Origin: JAFEDN01 sp963832945 | GTDB lineage: Bacteria > Pseudomonadota > Gammaproteobacteria > Coxiellales > Coxiellaceae | DNA: 64,000 bases | Direction of reading: 5' to 3' | Assembly (NCBI GenBank): GCA_963832945.1 | Contig: CAWHVV010000011.1 | Coordinates: 62,001 to 126,000 of the forward strand | Shown: positions 53,689 to 62,134 of the stretch, piece after piece | Position numbering within the stretch: position 1 is the first letter of the stretch | Layout: every line of letters starts with the position of its first letter | Translations under genes and position numbers: made by a program | Notes under the pieces: model-generated | The model's input: only the letters and a program-made list of their open reading frames with translations | Told to the model about the DNA's origin: nothing | The model's database searches: none

Positions 53689-56600
53689 ATGAGGATTCCT
53701 GATTTAACACTTCTAAAAAATATCACCACTCGTATAAAAGATTGTTCCGATTTTGATGAATTACTCAGGATTTTATATTCTCAAGATAGCGATTACTTTA
53801 ATCACATCCACCTCTCATGCATCCTTCACCAGTGGTCTTTCTTTTGGAAAGAGGCCCATGAAAATAGAGATGAATATCAAAAAGAAATCCAATTGATGTC
53901 GGATCATTTAAACGGAGAAAGCTTCTCATGGATTATTAATAATATCTATGAAGTGTTTGAAAACTTGGAATCAATAGACATTGCTTCTATTTTTAACGCC
54001 ATTTCACATTTCCCCCGCTCGCCGCTAGGGTCACAATTAGTCCTTTTCATAGCGGATAAAATAAACAAAAATTCTTTAAATGAATATAAATCTCGACAAT
54101 TATCCAATTTAGCAAATGCGGTGGCAAAAATTGCTCCTGAAGACAAAACCTGCATCACCTTGATGAAGAAATTGGCTGATCACGTCAATAATCTGACTAC
54201 CCTAAAGGATTTTAAACCTCAAGAATTATCCATGTTAGCGAATGCGATAGCGAAAATGGCTCCTAAAGACAAAACCTGCATTACCTTGATGAGGAAATTG
54301 GCTGATCACGTCAATAATCTGACTAGCCTAAAGGATTTTAAACCTCAAGGCTTATCCAATTTCGCGAATGCGATGGCGAAAATAGCTCCTGAAGATAAAA
54401 CCTGCATCACCTTGATGAAGAAATTGGCTGATCACGTCAATAGGCTGACTAGCCTAAAGGATTTTAAACCCCAAGGCTTATCCATGTTAGCGAATGCGAT
54501 GGCGAAAATAGCTCCTGAAGATAAAACCTGCATCACCTTGATGAAGAAATTGGCTGATCACGTCAATAGGCTCACTAGCCTTAAGGATTTTATCCCTCAA
54601 AACTTATCCATGTTAGCGAATGCGATGGCGAAAATGGCTCCTGAAGACAAAACCTGCATCACCTTGATGAAGAAATTGGCTGATCACCTCAATAAGCTGA
54701 CTAGCTTCAAGGATTTTAACCCTCAAAACTTATCCATGTTAGCGAATGCGATGGCGAAAATGCCTCCTGAAGATAAAACCTGCATCACCTTGATGAAGAA
54801 ATTGGCTGATCATGTCAATAATCTGACTAGCCTGGAGGATTTTAAACCTCAAGAATTATCCAATTTCGCGAATGCGATGGCGAAAATGGCTCCTGAAGAC
54901 AAAACCTGCATCACCGTGGTGAGGAAATTGGCTGATCACGTCAATAGGCGGACTAGCCTCAAGGATTTTAGCCCTCAAAGCTTATCCAATTTCGCGAATG
55001 CGATGGCGAAAATAGCTCCTGAAGATAAAACCTGCCTCACCGTGGTGAAGAAATTGGCTGATCACGTCAATAGGCTGACTAGCCTTAAGGATTTTAATCA
55101 TCAAAGCTTATCCAATTTCGCGAATGCGATGGCGAAAACAGCTCCTGAAGATAAAACCTGCATCACCGTGGTGAAGAAATTGGCTGATCACGTCAATAGG
55201 CTGACTAGCCTCAAGGATTTTAACCATCAAAACTTATCCAATTTCGCAAATACGATGGCGAAAATGGCTCCTGAAGACAAAACCTGCCTCACCGTGGTGA
55301 AGAAATTGGCTGATCACGTCAATAAGCTGACTAACCTCAAGGATTTTAACTCTCAAAGCTTATCCAATTTCGCAAATACGATGGCGAAAATGGCTCCTGA
55401 AGACAAAACCTGCATCGCCTTGATAAAGAAATTGGCTGAACACATCAATAAGCTGACCAGCCTGAGGAATTTTAATCCTCAAGAATTATCCAATTTCGCG
55501 AATGCGATGGCAAAAATGGCTCCTGAAGACAAAACCTGCATCACCGTGATGAAGAAATTGGCTGATCACGTCAATAATCTGACTAGCCTAAGGAATTTTA
55601 AGCCTCAAGAATTATCCATGTTAGCGAATGCGATGGCGAAAATGGCTCCTGAAGACAAAACCTGCATCACCGTGATGAAGAAATTGGCTGATCACGTCAA
55701 TAAGCTGACTAGCTTCAAGGATTTTAAGCCTCAAAACTTATCCCTGTTAGCGAATGCGATGGCGAAAATGGTTCCTGAAGACAAAACCTGCATCACCGTG
55801 ATGAAGAAATTGGCTGATCACGTTAATAAGCTGACCAGCTTCAAGAATTTTAACCCTCAAAACTTATCCAATTTCGCGAATGCGATGGCGAAAATGGCTC
55901 CTGAAGACAAAACCTGCATCACCGTGATGAAGAAATTGGCTGATCACGTCAATAAGCTGACTAGCCTCAAGGATTTTAAACCTCAAGGCTTATCCAATTT
56001 CGCGAATGCGATGGCGAAAATGACTCCTGAAGACAAAACCTGCATCACCGTGATGAAGAAATTGGCTGATCACATCAATAGGCTGACCAGCCTAAGGAAT
56101 TTTAATCCTCAAGAATTATCCAATTTCGCGACTGCGATGGCGAAAATGGCTCCTGAAGACAAAACCTGCATCATCTTGATGAGAAAATTGGCTGATCACG
56201 TCAATAATCTGACTAGCCTCAAGGATTTTAACCCTCAAAACTTATCCACTTACGCGAATGCGATGGCGAAAATGGCTCCTGAAGATAAAACTTGCAACAC
56301 CGTGATGAAGAAATTGGCTGATCACGTCAATAATCTGACTAACCTCCAGAATTTTAACCTTCAAGTTTTATCCATTCTGGGGCATGCTATGGCGAGAATG
56401 GGGATTGTTAATCAACCCCTTTTCTTAAAATTAGCTGAGAATTTTCCATCATTTGAACAGCATCACTATACTAGAAAATCGTTATCGCAAATTTATAAAT
56501 TTTACTTGTACACAAAATCAGAAAATTTAGACATCAAATGGGATCGTTCTTTTCTAAAATTTTGTCTTAAAGAATTGGAGGAGAAAACGCCGATACCGAA

Positions 56601-57228
56601 ATCATCTCAGCTGCAGATTGACGCTACTAAGATATTGCGAGATTTATTTCGTTCCGATCCCTCTTATTATCTCAAAGGGGAACATGTTGCGGCGGGTTCA
56701 CGAGTAGATGTGGCTTTATTTAAAAAAAATAACCAAATTTGGCAAAAATGTGCCGCTGTTCAAATTGATGGCCCCACTCATTTCAAACCGGATACCCATG
56801 AAATCAATAGCCAAACGCATTTTAATACTCGGCTTCTCAAAACCGAAGGTTGGCCTTTGGTAATACGAATGCCGTACTTTATAGTGGAAGAAAAAAAACC
56901 AGGCATAAAAGAGTTTTTTGAAAATAACCTACTTGTGCCTTTGCAATCGTCAAGGGGTGCGACTAAAACAGGAGTCGATCATAAATTGGTCAAATATGAC
57001 CATTCTTACAATGAAAATTATCTTGAACCGGATGAAAGCAGCCCAAATTTAAAACAAACTTTGTCGTCAAGTACCCCCGTCGTTTCAAATCAGCCGCACC
57101 CATCGCCAAGTGCGTCAAATACATTCAGATTTAAATATAATCCCCCCAAAACAGTTACCAAAAGCTCTTCCCTTAACCCATGTGCTGCTGAATTTTTTCC
57201 AAATCTACTTAGCCTTAAGGTAACGTAA
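53689..57228 (+). CDS. OPR-RAP protein 2 (longer paralogue)
   Basis: About 1179 residues. N- and C-terminal parts are nearly identical to protein 1; the OPR array has 18 instead of 13 repeats. Repeats 7-18 align one-to-one with repeats 2-13 of protein 1, so the difference is a block of about five repeats near the N-terminal side. The RAP domain matches that of protein 1 residue for residue over long stretches. Protein 1's last 15 residues are absent here because the downstream sequence differs. Divergence is tiny, pointing to a recent tandem duplication. Start chosen as in gene 1. No signal peptide; a DNA/RNA-acting bacterial factor or a secreted protein that acts on host organelle RNA are both possible. 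Confidence 0.75.
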   Translation: MRIPDLTLLKNITTRIKDCSDFDELLRILYSQDSDYFNHIHLSCILHQWSFFWKEAHENRDEYQKEIQLMSDHLNGESFSWIINNIYEVFENLESIDIASIFNAISHFPRSPLGSQLVLFIADKINKNSLNEYKSRQLSNLANAVAKIAPEDKTCITLMKKLADHVNNLTTLKDFKPQELSMLANAIAKMAPKDKTCITLMRKLADHVNNLTSLKDFKPQGLSNFANAMAKIAPEDKTCITLMKKLADHVNRLTSLKDFKPQGLSMLANAMAKIAPEDKTCITLMKKLADHVNRLTSLKDFIPQNLSMLANAMAKMAPEDKTCITLMKKLADHLNKLTSFKDFNPQNLSMLANAMAKMPPEDKTCITLMKKLADHVNNLTSLEDFKPQELSNFANAMAKMAPEDKTCITVVRKLADHVNRRTSLKDFSPQSLSNFANAMAKIAPEDKTCLTVVKKLADHVNRLTSLKDFNHQSLSNFANAMAKTAPEDKTCITVVKKLADHVNRLTSLKDFNHQNLSNFANTMAKMAPEDKTCLTVVKKLADHVNKLTNLKDFNSQSLSNFANTMAKMAPEDKTCIALIKKLAEHINKLTSLRNFNPQELSNFANAMAKMAPEDKTCITVMKKLADHVNNLTSLRNFKPQELSMLANAMAKMAPEDKTCITVMKKLADHVNKLTSFKDFKPQNLSLLANAMAKMVPEDKTCITVMKKLADHVNKLTSFKNFNPQNLSNFANAMAKMAPEDKTCITVMKKLADHVNKLTSLKDFKPQGLSNFANAMAKMTPEDKTCITVMKKLADHINRLTSLRNFNPQELSNFATAMAKMAPEDKTCIILMRKLADHVNNLTSLKDFNPQNLSTYANAMAKMAPEDKTCNTVMKKLADHVNNLTNLQNFNLQVLSILGHAMARMGIVNQPLFLKLAENFPSFEQHHYTRKSLSQIYKFYLYTKSENLDIKWDRSFLKFCLKELEEKTPIPKSSQLQIDATKILRDLFRSDPSYYLKGEHVAAGSRVDVALFKKNNQIWQKCAAVQIDGPTHFKPDTHEINSQTHFNTRLLKTEGWPLVIRMPYFIVEEKKPGIKEFFENNLLVPLQSSRGATKTGVDHKLVKYDHSYNENYLEPDESSPNLKQTLSSSTPVVSNQPHPSPSASNTFRFKYNPPKTVTKSSSLNPCAAEFFPNLLSLKVT
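54100..56390 (+). repeat. Coding tandem repeat, 18 units of 126 bp
   Basis: Same 126-bp unit as in gene 1. Local sequence patches shared between units of the two genes (for example AACCATCAAAGC versus TCTCAAAGC types) show that units have been copied and exchanged. Confidence 0.95.
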
Positions 57229-57310
57229 CCATTATCATAATTAAGCGCCTTGAGCTGGTGTCAGAGCTCATGTGAGCATTTTGAGTACGATTTTTCGTCA
57301 AACCTGAGTC

Positions 57311-57347
57311 AAAAGTGGGCGTTCCCCTCTACATGGTGAAGGGTTAC
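57311..57347 (+). repeat. 37-bp dispersed direct repeat, copy 3
   Basis: AAAAGTGGGCGTTCCCCTCT then ACATGGTGAAGGGTTAC; one base different from copy 1. Copies 2 and 3 lie in the same orientation on either side of the OPR gene pair. Confidence 0.8.
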
Positions 57348-57377
57348 GTTGCCAGTTAATTTCGCTACGTCTGATGG

Positions 57378-57536
57378 TTACATATCCGGGCTAGAGAGGC
57401 TACAGTTTGAACTCTGATTTATTGTCATATTTTTTACAGTTTGAAATTCTCCAGTTTCTAATTTGGTTTTAATTATTTCATAATTAGAAAGAGCGCTGAT
57501 TGAAAGAAAACTTTCGGTAGATTTTGTCTTTTTCAT
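57378..57536 (-). CDS. Possible small protein (52 residues)
   Basis: Minus-strand frame MKKTKSTESFLSISALSNYE... with GGAAGAAATA before the ATG. Hydrophilic, Ser/Thr/Asn-rich, with an aliphatic centre; no family recognised. It may be real or a remnant of a longer gene lost when the OPR locus arrived. Confidence 0.3.
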   Translation of the reverse strand: MKKTKSTESFLSISALSNYEIIKTKLETGEFQTVKNMTINQSSNCSLSSPDM

Positions 57537-57574
57537 TATTTCTTCCCATGTTAATTTTATGATGAATTATAGAA

Positions 57575-58264
57575 TTATAATTGCCAGTTAATTTCGCCGC
57601 GTCCCATCTGTTTTAACAGTTCGTTGGCTTTAGAGAAATGGCGGCATCCTATAAAACCTCGATGTGCGGACAGTGGGGAAGGGTGTGGGGCGGTGAGAAT
57701 ACGGTGTTTAAAGGGGTTTATGATTCGCGATTTTTGTTGCGCAGGTGAACCCCACAATAAAAATACTATCCCCTGGGGATGATCGTTCAGGCAGTCAATC
57801 ACTTTGTCAGTAAATTTTTGCCAACCTATCAGGGCATGGGATTGTGGTTTACCCGCTTCAACCGTTAATGTCGCATTTAACAATAAAACTCCCTGTTTTG
57901 CCCACGCTTCCAGACAGCCATTTTTGGGGGGTACACAGCCGAGATCATTTTTTAATTCTAAAAAAATATTCTGAAGGGAAGGTGGGACGGGCACGCCGGG
58001 CAATACCGAAAAAGCCAATCCATGTGCCTGTCTCTGGCCATGGTAGGGATCCTGGCCAAGGATCACCAACCGAACTTCCGCAAAAGGCGTTAATTTTAAG
58101 GCATTGAAGATATCTTTTTGCGCAGGGTAAATGACTTTACCCGCGGCGCGTTCTTTTTCTAAAAAAGTTAAAATTTGCTGGAAATAAGGTTGCGTTTTTT
58201 CGCTGGCCAATAAAGACTGCCATGTGGCGATCTGTGCAGGTGCTGAATGGATACCATCCATCAT
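57575..58264 (-). CDS. ung: Uracil-DNA glycosylase
   Basis: 229 residues, family 1 UDG, removes uracil from DNA in base-excision repair. GQDPYHGQ contains the catalytic Asp; LLLNATLTVEAG, LLWGSPAQQK and HPSPLSAHRGF (catalytic His) follow. The protein ends GRGEINWQL, as in E. coli Ung. It is 3 bp from the rlpA stop on the same strand. Confidence 0.96.
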   Translation of the reverse strand: MMDGIHSAPAQIATWQSLLASEKTQPYFQQILTFLEKERAAGKVIYPAQKDIFNALKLTPFAEVRLVILGQDPYHGQRQAHGLAFSVLPGVPVPPSLQNIFLELKNDLGCVPPKNGCLEAWAKQGVLLLNATLTVEAGKPQSHALIGWQKFTDKVIDCLNDHPQGIVFLLWGSPAQQKSRIINPFKHRILTAPHPSPLSAHRGFIGCRHFSKANELLKQMGRGEINWQL

Positions 58265-58267
58265 GCT

Positions 58268-59095
58268 TTAACTGAATACCAGCAGAGTGCTATTAAATCC
58301 CTGATGTTGCAGTTGATCGACGACATCGGACCTTTGCAAGTCCTTTAGAGGACCGATCTGAACACGATAAATAGTTTTGTCGTTCCTATTGACTGTTTCA
58401 ATTCGCGCCGACTGGTGAGTCAACTGAGCAACTTTTATTTTCACCTGTTCAGCCCTTGCCATTTGCTGGAAAGCGCCAACCTGTAGGTAAAGCTGTTTGG
58501 TATTTTTTTTAGCTAACACGAGTGGCGTTGCACCGGGTTCGTCCATGGTAATGGCTTCTACTCTGACCTTGGCGGTGCCCTGATCGGCATATCCGAGTTT
58601 TTTGGCCGCCGCATAAGACAGGTCCATAATACGATCGTTAGCGAAAGGTCCGCGGTCATTCACTTTAACCACCACCTGACGGCCATTTCCCAGATTAGTG
58701 ACGCGTACATACGTGGGAATAGGTAAGGTCGGGCTGGCCGCGGTCATGGCCAACATATCATAAGGTTCCCGGTTGGCAGTCATTTTGCCGTGAAATTTAG
58801 TGCCATACCAGGAAGCGATTCCCGTTTTGTTATAGCCTTTGGCCGAATTCATCACGTAATAATGTTTGCCCGCAATGGTATAAACCTGAGGATTGCAATA
58901 AGCATCTTTGGGTTCGTATTTAGGTATAGCGTCTTTTAATTGGCTCACATCCACGGGAAAGGGCGGCGCTCCGTCTCTTGACGTGTGAGTGATTTTCGAC
59001 TGGGTTTGCCCCGGCATGGTACTGCAAGCGGTCAGACTCAGTACAACTGCCAGAGAAGCCATCGTTACGCGTGAAATTGTAGTTATTTTAATCAT
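58268..59095 (-). CDS. rlpA: Septal-ring lytic transglycosylase RlpA-like lipoprotein
   Basis: 275 residues. Lipobox LSLTACS anchors it to the outer membrane. The double-psi beta-barrel domain has the RlpA hallmarks GIASWYGTKFHGKMTANREPYD, TYVRVTNLGNGRQVVVKVNDRGPF and IMDLSYAAAKKLG. A SPOR domain (about 205-275, LYLQVGAFQQMARAEQVK) directs it to denuded septal glycans. Cuts peptidoglycan lacking stem peptides at division. Confidence 0.94.
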   Translation of the reverse strand: MIKITTISRVTMASLAVVLSLTACSTMPGQTQSKITHTSRDGAPPFPVDVSQLKDAIPKYEPKDAYCNPQVYTIAGKHYYVMNSAKGYNKTGIASWYGTKFHGKMTANREPYDMLAMTAASPTLPIPTYVRVTNLGNGRQVVVKVNDRGPFANDRIMDLSYAAAKKLGYADQGTAKVRVEAITMDEPGATPLVLAKKNTKQLYLQVGAFQQMARAEQVKIKVAQLTHQSARIETVNRNDKTIYRVQIGPLKDLQRSDVVDQLQHQGFNSTLLVFS

Positions 59096-59218
59096 AACCT
59101 GTCCATGTTATTGGCATGCATTCATGCCGGGTTAACGGTACTTTCAGTAATATACCACAAATAATGAATATATCCAGCAATTTCCGCCTGCTATGAAAAA
59201 ACGTACAGTTCAAATTGC

Positions 59219-61276
59219 CTACCGGCAAAGCGAGGATACCGGTTTTATATCATCCCGCATGACTTCGGCTTTCTGTTGAAATCCCTCGAATTGAAATTTG
59301 TACGGGTTATCCCTGGAACTGGCATGAAAAGTGCAACGTCCAATGAAATAGTTTAACAAAGTACAGATGCTGTTAACGGTCATACGATTTAATAAATCTA
59401 AATTGCCAGTCTGTTGACAAACAGTAATAAAATCGACAAGTTCTTTACACGTATCCAGGGTAGTTTTTGCTTCCTGTAAAACTTTTTCATTTGTCTCGGA
59501 CAAAATAGGACCAGGATTCTTAGCTAATTGAGATAAAACATTCTCTGGTTTGTCTTTAAATAAATTACAACCATCAAATGCCTTTATGAAGGTTTTCTGA
59601 CAGGTTGGGCGCAGTGTTACTCCACCATCGCATAGAAGCTTAAGGAAATTAGATGAAGTCTGGTCAGAGGGGTTCCATAAATAGTATTTAAGGTTGTCAA
59701 TGGTTCGAGAAATTACACAGGCTGTACTCCACTTTTTGTTGTGATAAAACATGAGCAGCAAATTTAATTCCTGTGATTGTATCAGCCGAGATTTTAGCCT
59801 TAACAAATGAGTGGCAAACACTAATTGCTTATTATTATTTGCTTCAAGTGAAACAATAACCGACGAAGGCTGATGATCTGAATTATTTTTCTGTAATATG
59901 CTCAAATACTTTCCAAGCATATTTCTCCCTGTTTCTTGTGTCAGCATGGCGCTCAGGTTATCGGGTGTTATGGCAGTGGCTGTTGGCCAGCTTTTTTTAA
60001 TGGTTTCTTCTATCATTTCCCAGAAATGATTAGAATCTTTTGGGCAATCAGGATTATTCCGTAGAATTTCACTTTGAACTAAATTCAGCAATAACAATGA
60101 ATCTATAATAAACGGATGATTATTCCTTAACCCTTCTAATTTAGCAACGAAGAATTGGAACATATTGCCCCAGTCTATCGTGTACTCAAGGGTTACCTGA
60201 ATCAGTCCCAGTGGAAAAACGGCTACGTCGGTTAATATCGTTTGTAAATTAGATTGATATGTTCGCAATAATTTGGATAAAGTAGTCAATAAAAATTTAA
60301 GGCTGTCATTTGCGTGGTTGTGGTTAAAAATGTTCCCTATCGCTATAAAGAGACCAGCAGGATCATTTACGCGTATCTGTCTATAATTAGCTATTGCATC
60401 ATTTAATAGACAATCCCTTATATTATTGTTTGCTGAGTTGGGTATACTCGCCAATACATCGTCAATATAAGAACCTGAGGGAAATTTACCCTTGATTTCA
60501 AGATCATACCAAGCACCTATATATTTAGACACAATATCTTTTGGTATTTTCGATAATTTTTCAATGAGTGGTATTCCGGCATCTCTAGCGCCATGATGAG
60601 ACAAACCTGGATTAGTGTGAAGTTCCGAAATGAGTTCAATAGATTGCAGATTTTTCTCAGTATATTTTCTCATTGTTGAGGAAAATGGACTTTGCGGTGA
60701 CGGATTAAATAATGAAGTTTTTTGTAACAAATTATGCAACAATTCCGGTAGTGAATCCTTTGCTAATATTTGTAATACGTCAGAGCAGGAGTAATGCGGC
60801 ATTTGCAAAGCTTTAACAGCGATTATCATAGTCCCATGGTTTTTTTTGTTTGTATCCATAGAATGCAATATGCAGTTTACTGCCCGGCTGCCCATTTTCT
60901 CTATTAAATCATAGAGCAATGGATCTTTAGGTTTATCTTTAAAATATTTTTCTAGCCACTCAAGAAGGGGTATTTTGTCTTGGGCCTCAGCGATGGGTGC
61001 AATTTTATCATCAGAATGACTCGAATAGTCTTTATATTTCTCAAGCAAATCCGCAATTTTGGGTATAATCTTTGGGGGCAGTGAATTTTTCACTACCGTA
61101 AGGATATGACATACCGTTTGGATGTCTGTATTCTCCAGGATTTCCTGTTTTGATTTCGTCGCTGCCTCAACCAGGCGCTTCAGCTTTTCAATAGGGAGCC
61201 ATTGAACAAATGTGTATTTATCTTCAGGTGTTTCATTTAACTCATTTACAAGAGATTGAAGAGTTTCTAATTTCAT
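59219..61276 (-). CDS. Large helical protein of unknown function, candidate effector
   Basis: 685 residues with almost continuous predicted helices, Asn/Lys/Leu-rich and low in GC compared with the flanking ribosomal-protein and rlpA genes. The N-terminal third has a HEAT/armadillo-like periodicity (LLEKYKDYS..., LLYDLIEKMGSRAVNCILHSM, LPELLHNLLQK). A Cys/Trp-rich middle-to-C-terminal part (about 500-600) is distinct. No signal peptide, membrane helix or known motif. The intervening location between housekeeping genes and its composition suggest acquired DNA; effector status is a guess. Confidence 0.6.
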   Translation of the reverse strand: MKLETLQSLVNELNETPEDKYTFVQWLPIEKLKRLVEAATKSKQEILENTDIQTVCHILTVVKNSLPPKIIPKIADLLEKYKDYSSHSDDKIAPIAEAQDKIPLLEWLEKYFKDKPKDPLLYDLIEKMGSRAVNCILHSMDTNKKNHGTMIIAVKALQMPHYSCSDVLQILAKDSLPELLHNLLQKTSLFNPSPQSPFSSTMRKYTEKNLQSIELISELHTNPGLSHHGARDAGIPLIEKLSKIPKDIVSKYIGAWYDLEIKGKFPSGSYIDDVLASIPNSANNNIRDCLLNDAIANYRQIRVNDPAGLFIAIGNIFNHNHANDSLKFLLTTLSKLLRTYQSNLQTILTDVAVFPLGLIQVTLEYTIDWGNMFQFFVAKLEGLRNNHPFIIDSLLLLNLVQSEILRNNPDCPKDSNHFWEMIEETIKKSWPTATAITPDNLSAMLTQETGRNMLGKYLSILQKNNSDHQPSSVIVSLEANNNKQLVFATHLLRLKSRLIQSQELNLLLMFYHNKKWSTACVISRTIDNLKYYLWNPSDQTSSNFLKLLCDGGVTLRPTCQKTFIKAFDGCNLFKDKPENVLSQLAKNPGPILSETNEKVLQEAKTTLDTCKELVDFITVCQQTGNLDLLNRMTVNSICTLLNYFIGRCTFHASSRDNPYKFQFEGFQQKAEVMRDDIKPVSSLCR

Positions 61277-61359
61277 TTTTTATGCCTCTATTCTATGTTT
61301 AGTGATATCTTCGAGAACGCCATAACACGGCATCGATTAAACCGGAGGGTACGAAAAAT

Positions 61360-61440
61360 GTCAAGGTTGCTTTCTAACGTGATCCCGGGTAAAATCTCCG
61401 GGTTCCTAACCTTGCTTCGCCGATATCCGGCGGGGCTGTA
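61360..61440 (+). promoter_or_regulatory. Structured leader of the rpsF operon
   Basis: AAGGTT (61363-61368) with AACCTT (61408-61413) encloses CCCGG/CCGGG (61384-61388/61398-61402). A second hairpin is GCTTCGCCG/CGGCGGGGC around 61414-61436. The cluster encodes S6 and S18, whose complex binds the rpsF leader in several bacteria. Whether the bound motif is present here was not established. Confidence 0.45.
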
Positions 61441-61469
61441 TTAAATACAACCAAAAGGATAACATTGCT

Positions 61470-61898
61470 ATGCGACATTATGAAATCGTATTTTTAGTCC
61501 ATCCTGATTGTAGCGATCAGGTTCCGGGCATGCTTGAGCGCTACCAGTCCATGATTAAGGCCAGCAAAGGTCAGGTTCATCGTCTGGAAGATTGGGGCCG
61601 CCGTCAACTGGCTTATCCTATTAATAAAGTGCGTAAAGCACATTATGTTTTAATGAACATCGAGTGTGACAATGCGTTGTTGAGTGAACTGGAAAGCGCC
61701 TTCCGCTATAACGACGCGGTACTTCGTAACATGATTATTAAACGGGATGCTGCTATTACCGAACCCTCACCGATGATGAAAGAGCAGGAATATAGCAGTC
61801 ATCATCGCGGTCAACGCGCCTCGGGAGGTGACGATTTTGAAGCCATCGAAACTACCGAAGCTGAAGGCGAATTTGAATCAGAAGAAGAGAGGAGCTAA
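61470..61898 (+). CDS. rpsF: 30S ribosomal protein S6
   Basis: 142 residues, with a long acidic tail (EATEAEGEFESEEERS-like) as is common for S6. MRHYEIVFLVHPD, RLEDWGRRQLAYPINK and AHYVLMNIEC are diagnostic. AAGGATAAC precedes the start. It begins the rpsF-rpsR-DUF2232-rplI-dnaB operon. Confidence 0.96.
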   Translation: MRHYEIVFLVHPDCSDQVPGMLERYQSMIKASKGQVHRLEDWGRRQLAYPINKVRKAHYVLMNIECDNALLSELESAFRYNDAVLRNMIIKRDAAITEPSPMMKEQEYSSHHRGQRASGGDDFEAIETTEAEGEFESEEERS

Positions 61899-61900
61899 TC

Positions 61901-62134
61901 ATGGCTAATTATTTCCGCCGCAAAAAATTCGCATCCCCATCCGATGCCACCGACAATACCAATGAGATTGATTACAAAAACCTGCGGGTTTTAAGAGAAT
62001 ACGTCATGGACTCAGGCCGAATCGTTCCCAGCCGTATCACTGGCCGCAAGGCGCGTGACCAGCGGCGCCTCGCGAAAGAAATTAAGCGTGCACGGTTTTT
62101 GGCCTTATTGGCGTATTGCGATACTCATCAGTAG
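61901..62134 (+). CDS. rpsR: 30S ribosomal protein S18
   Basis: 77 residues. FRRKKFASP, IDYKNLRVLREYVMDSGRIVPSRITG and RDQRRLAKEIKRARFLALL match bacterial S18. It starts 2 bp after rpsF; AGAGGAGC lies just before it. Confidence 0.97.
   Translation: MANYFRRKKFASPSDATDNTNEIDYKNLRVLREYVMDSGRIVPSRITGRKARDQRRLAKEIKRARFLALLAYCDTHQ

Larger units (their letters stand above)
57229..57574. other. Intergenic region between OPR gene 2 and ung
   Basis: Contains the third copy of the 37-bp repeat (57311-57347), a 17-base exact copy of the ung 3' end (57349-57365), and one small open frame on the minus strand (57378-57536, listed separately). Otherwise nothing recognisable. Confidence 0.6.

Noticed and set aside
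50970..56390. Tandem repeats as a CRISPR array
   Set aside because: The units are 126 bp, contiguous without spacers, and in frame within a coding region.
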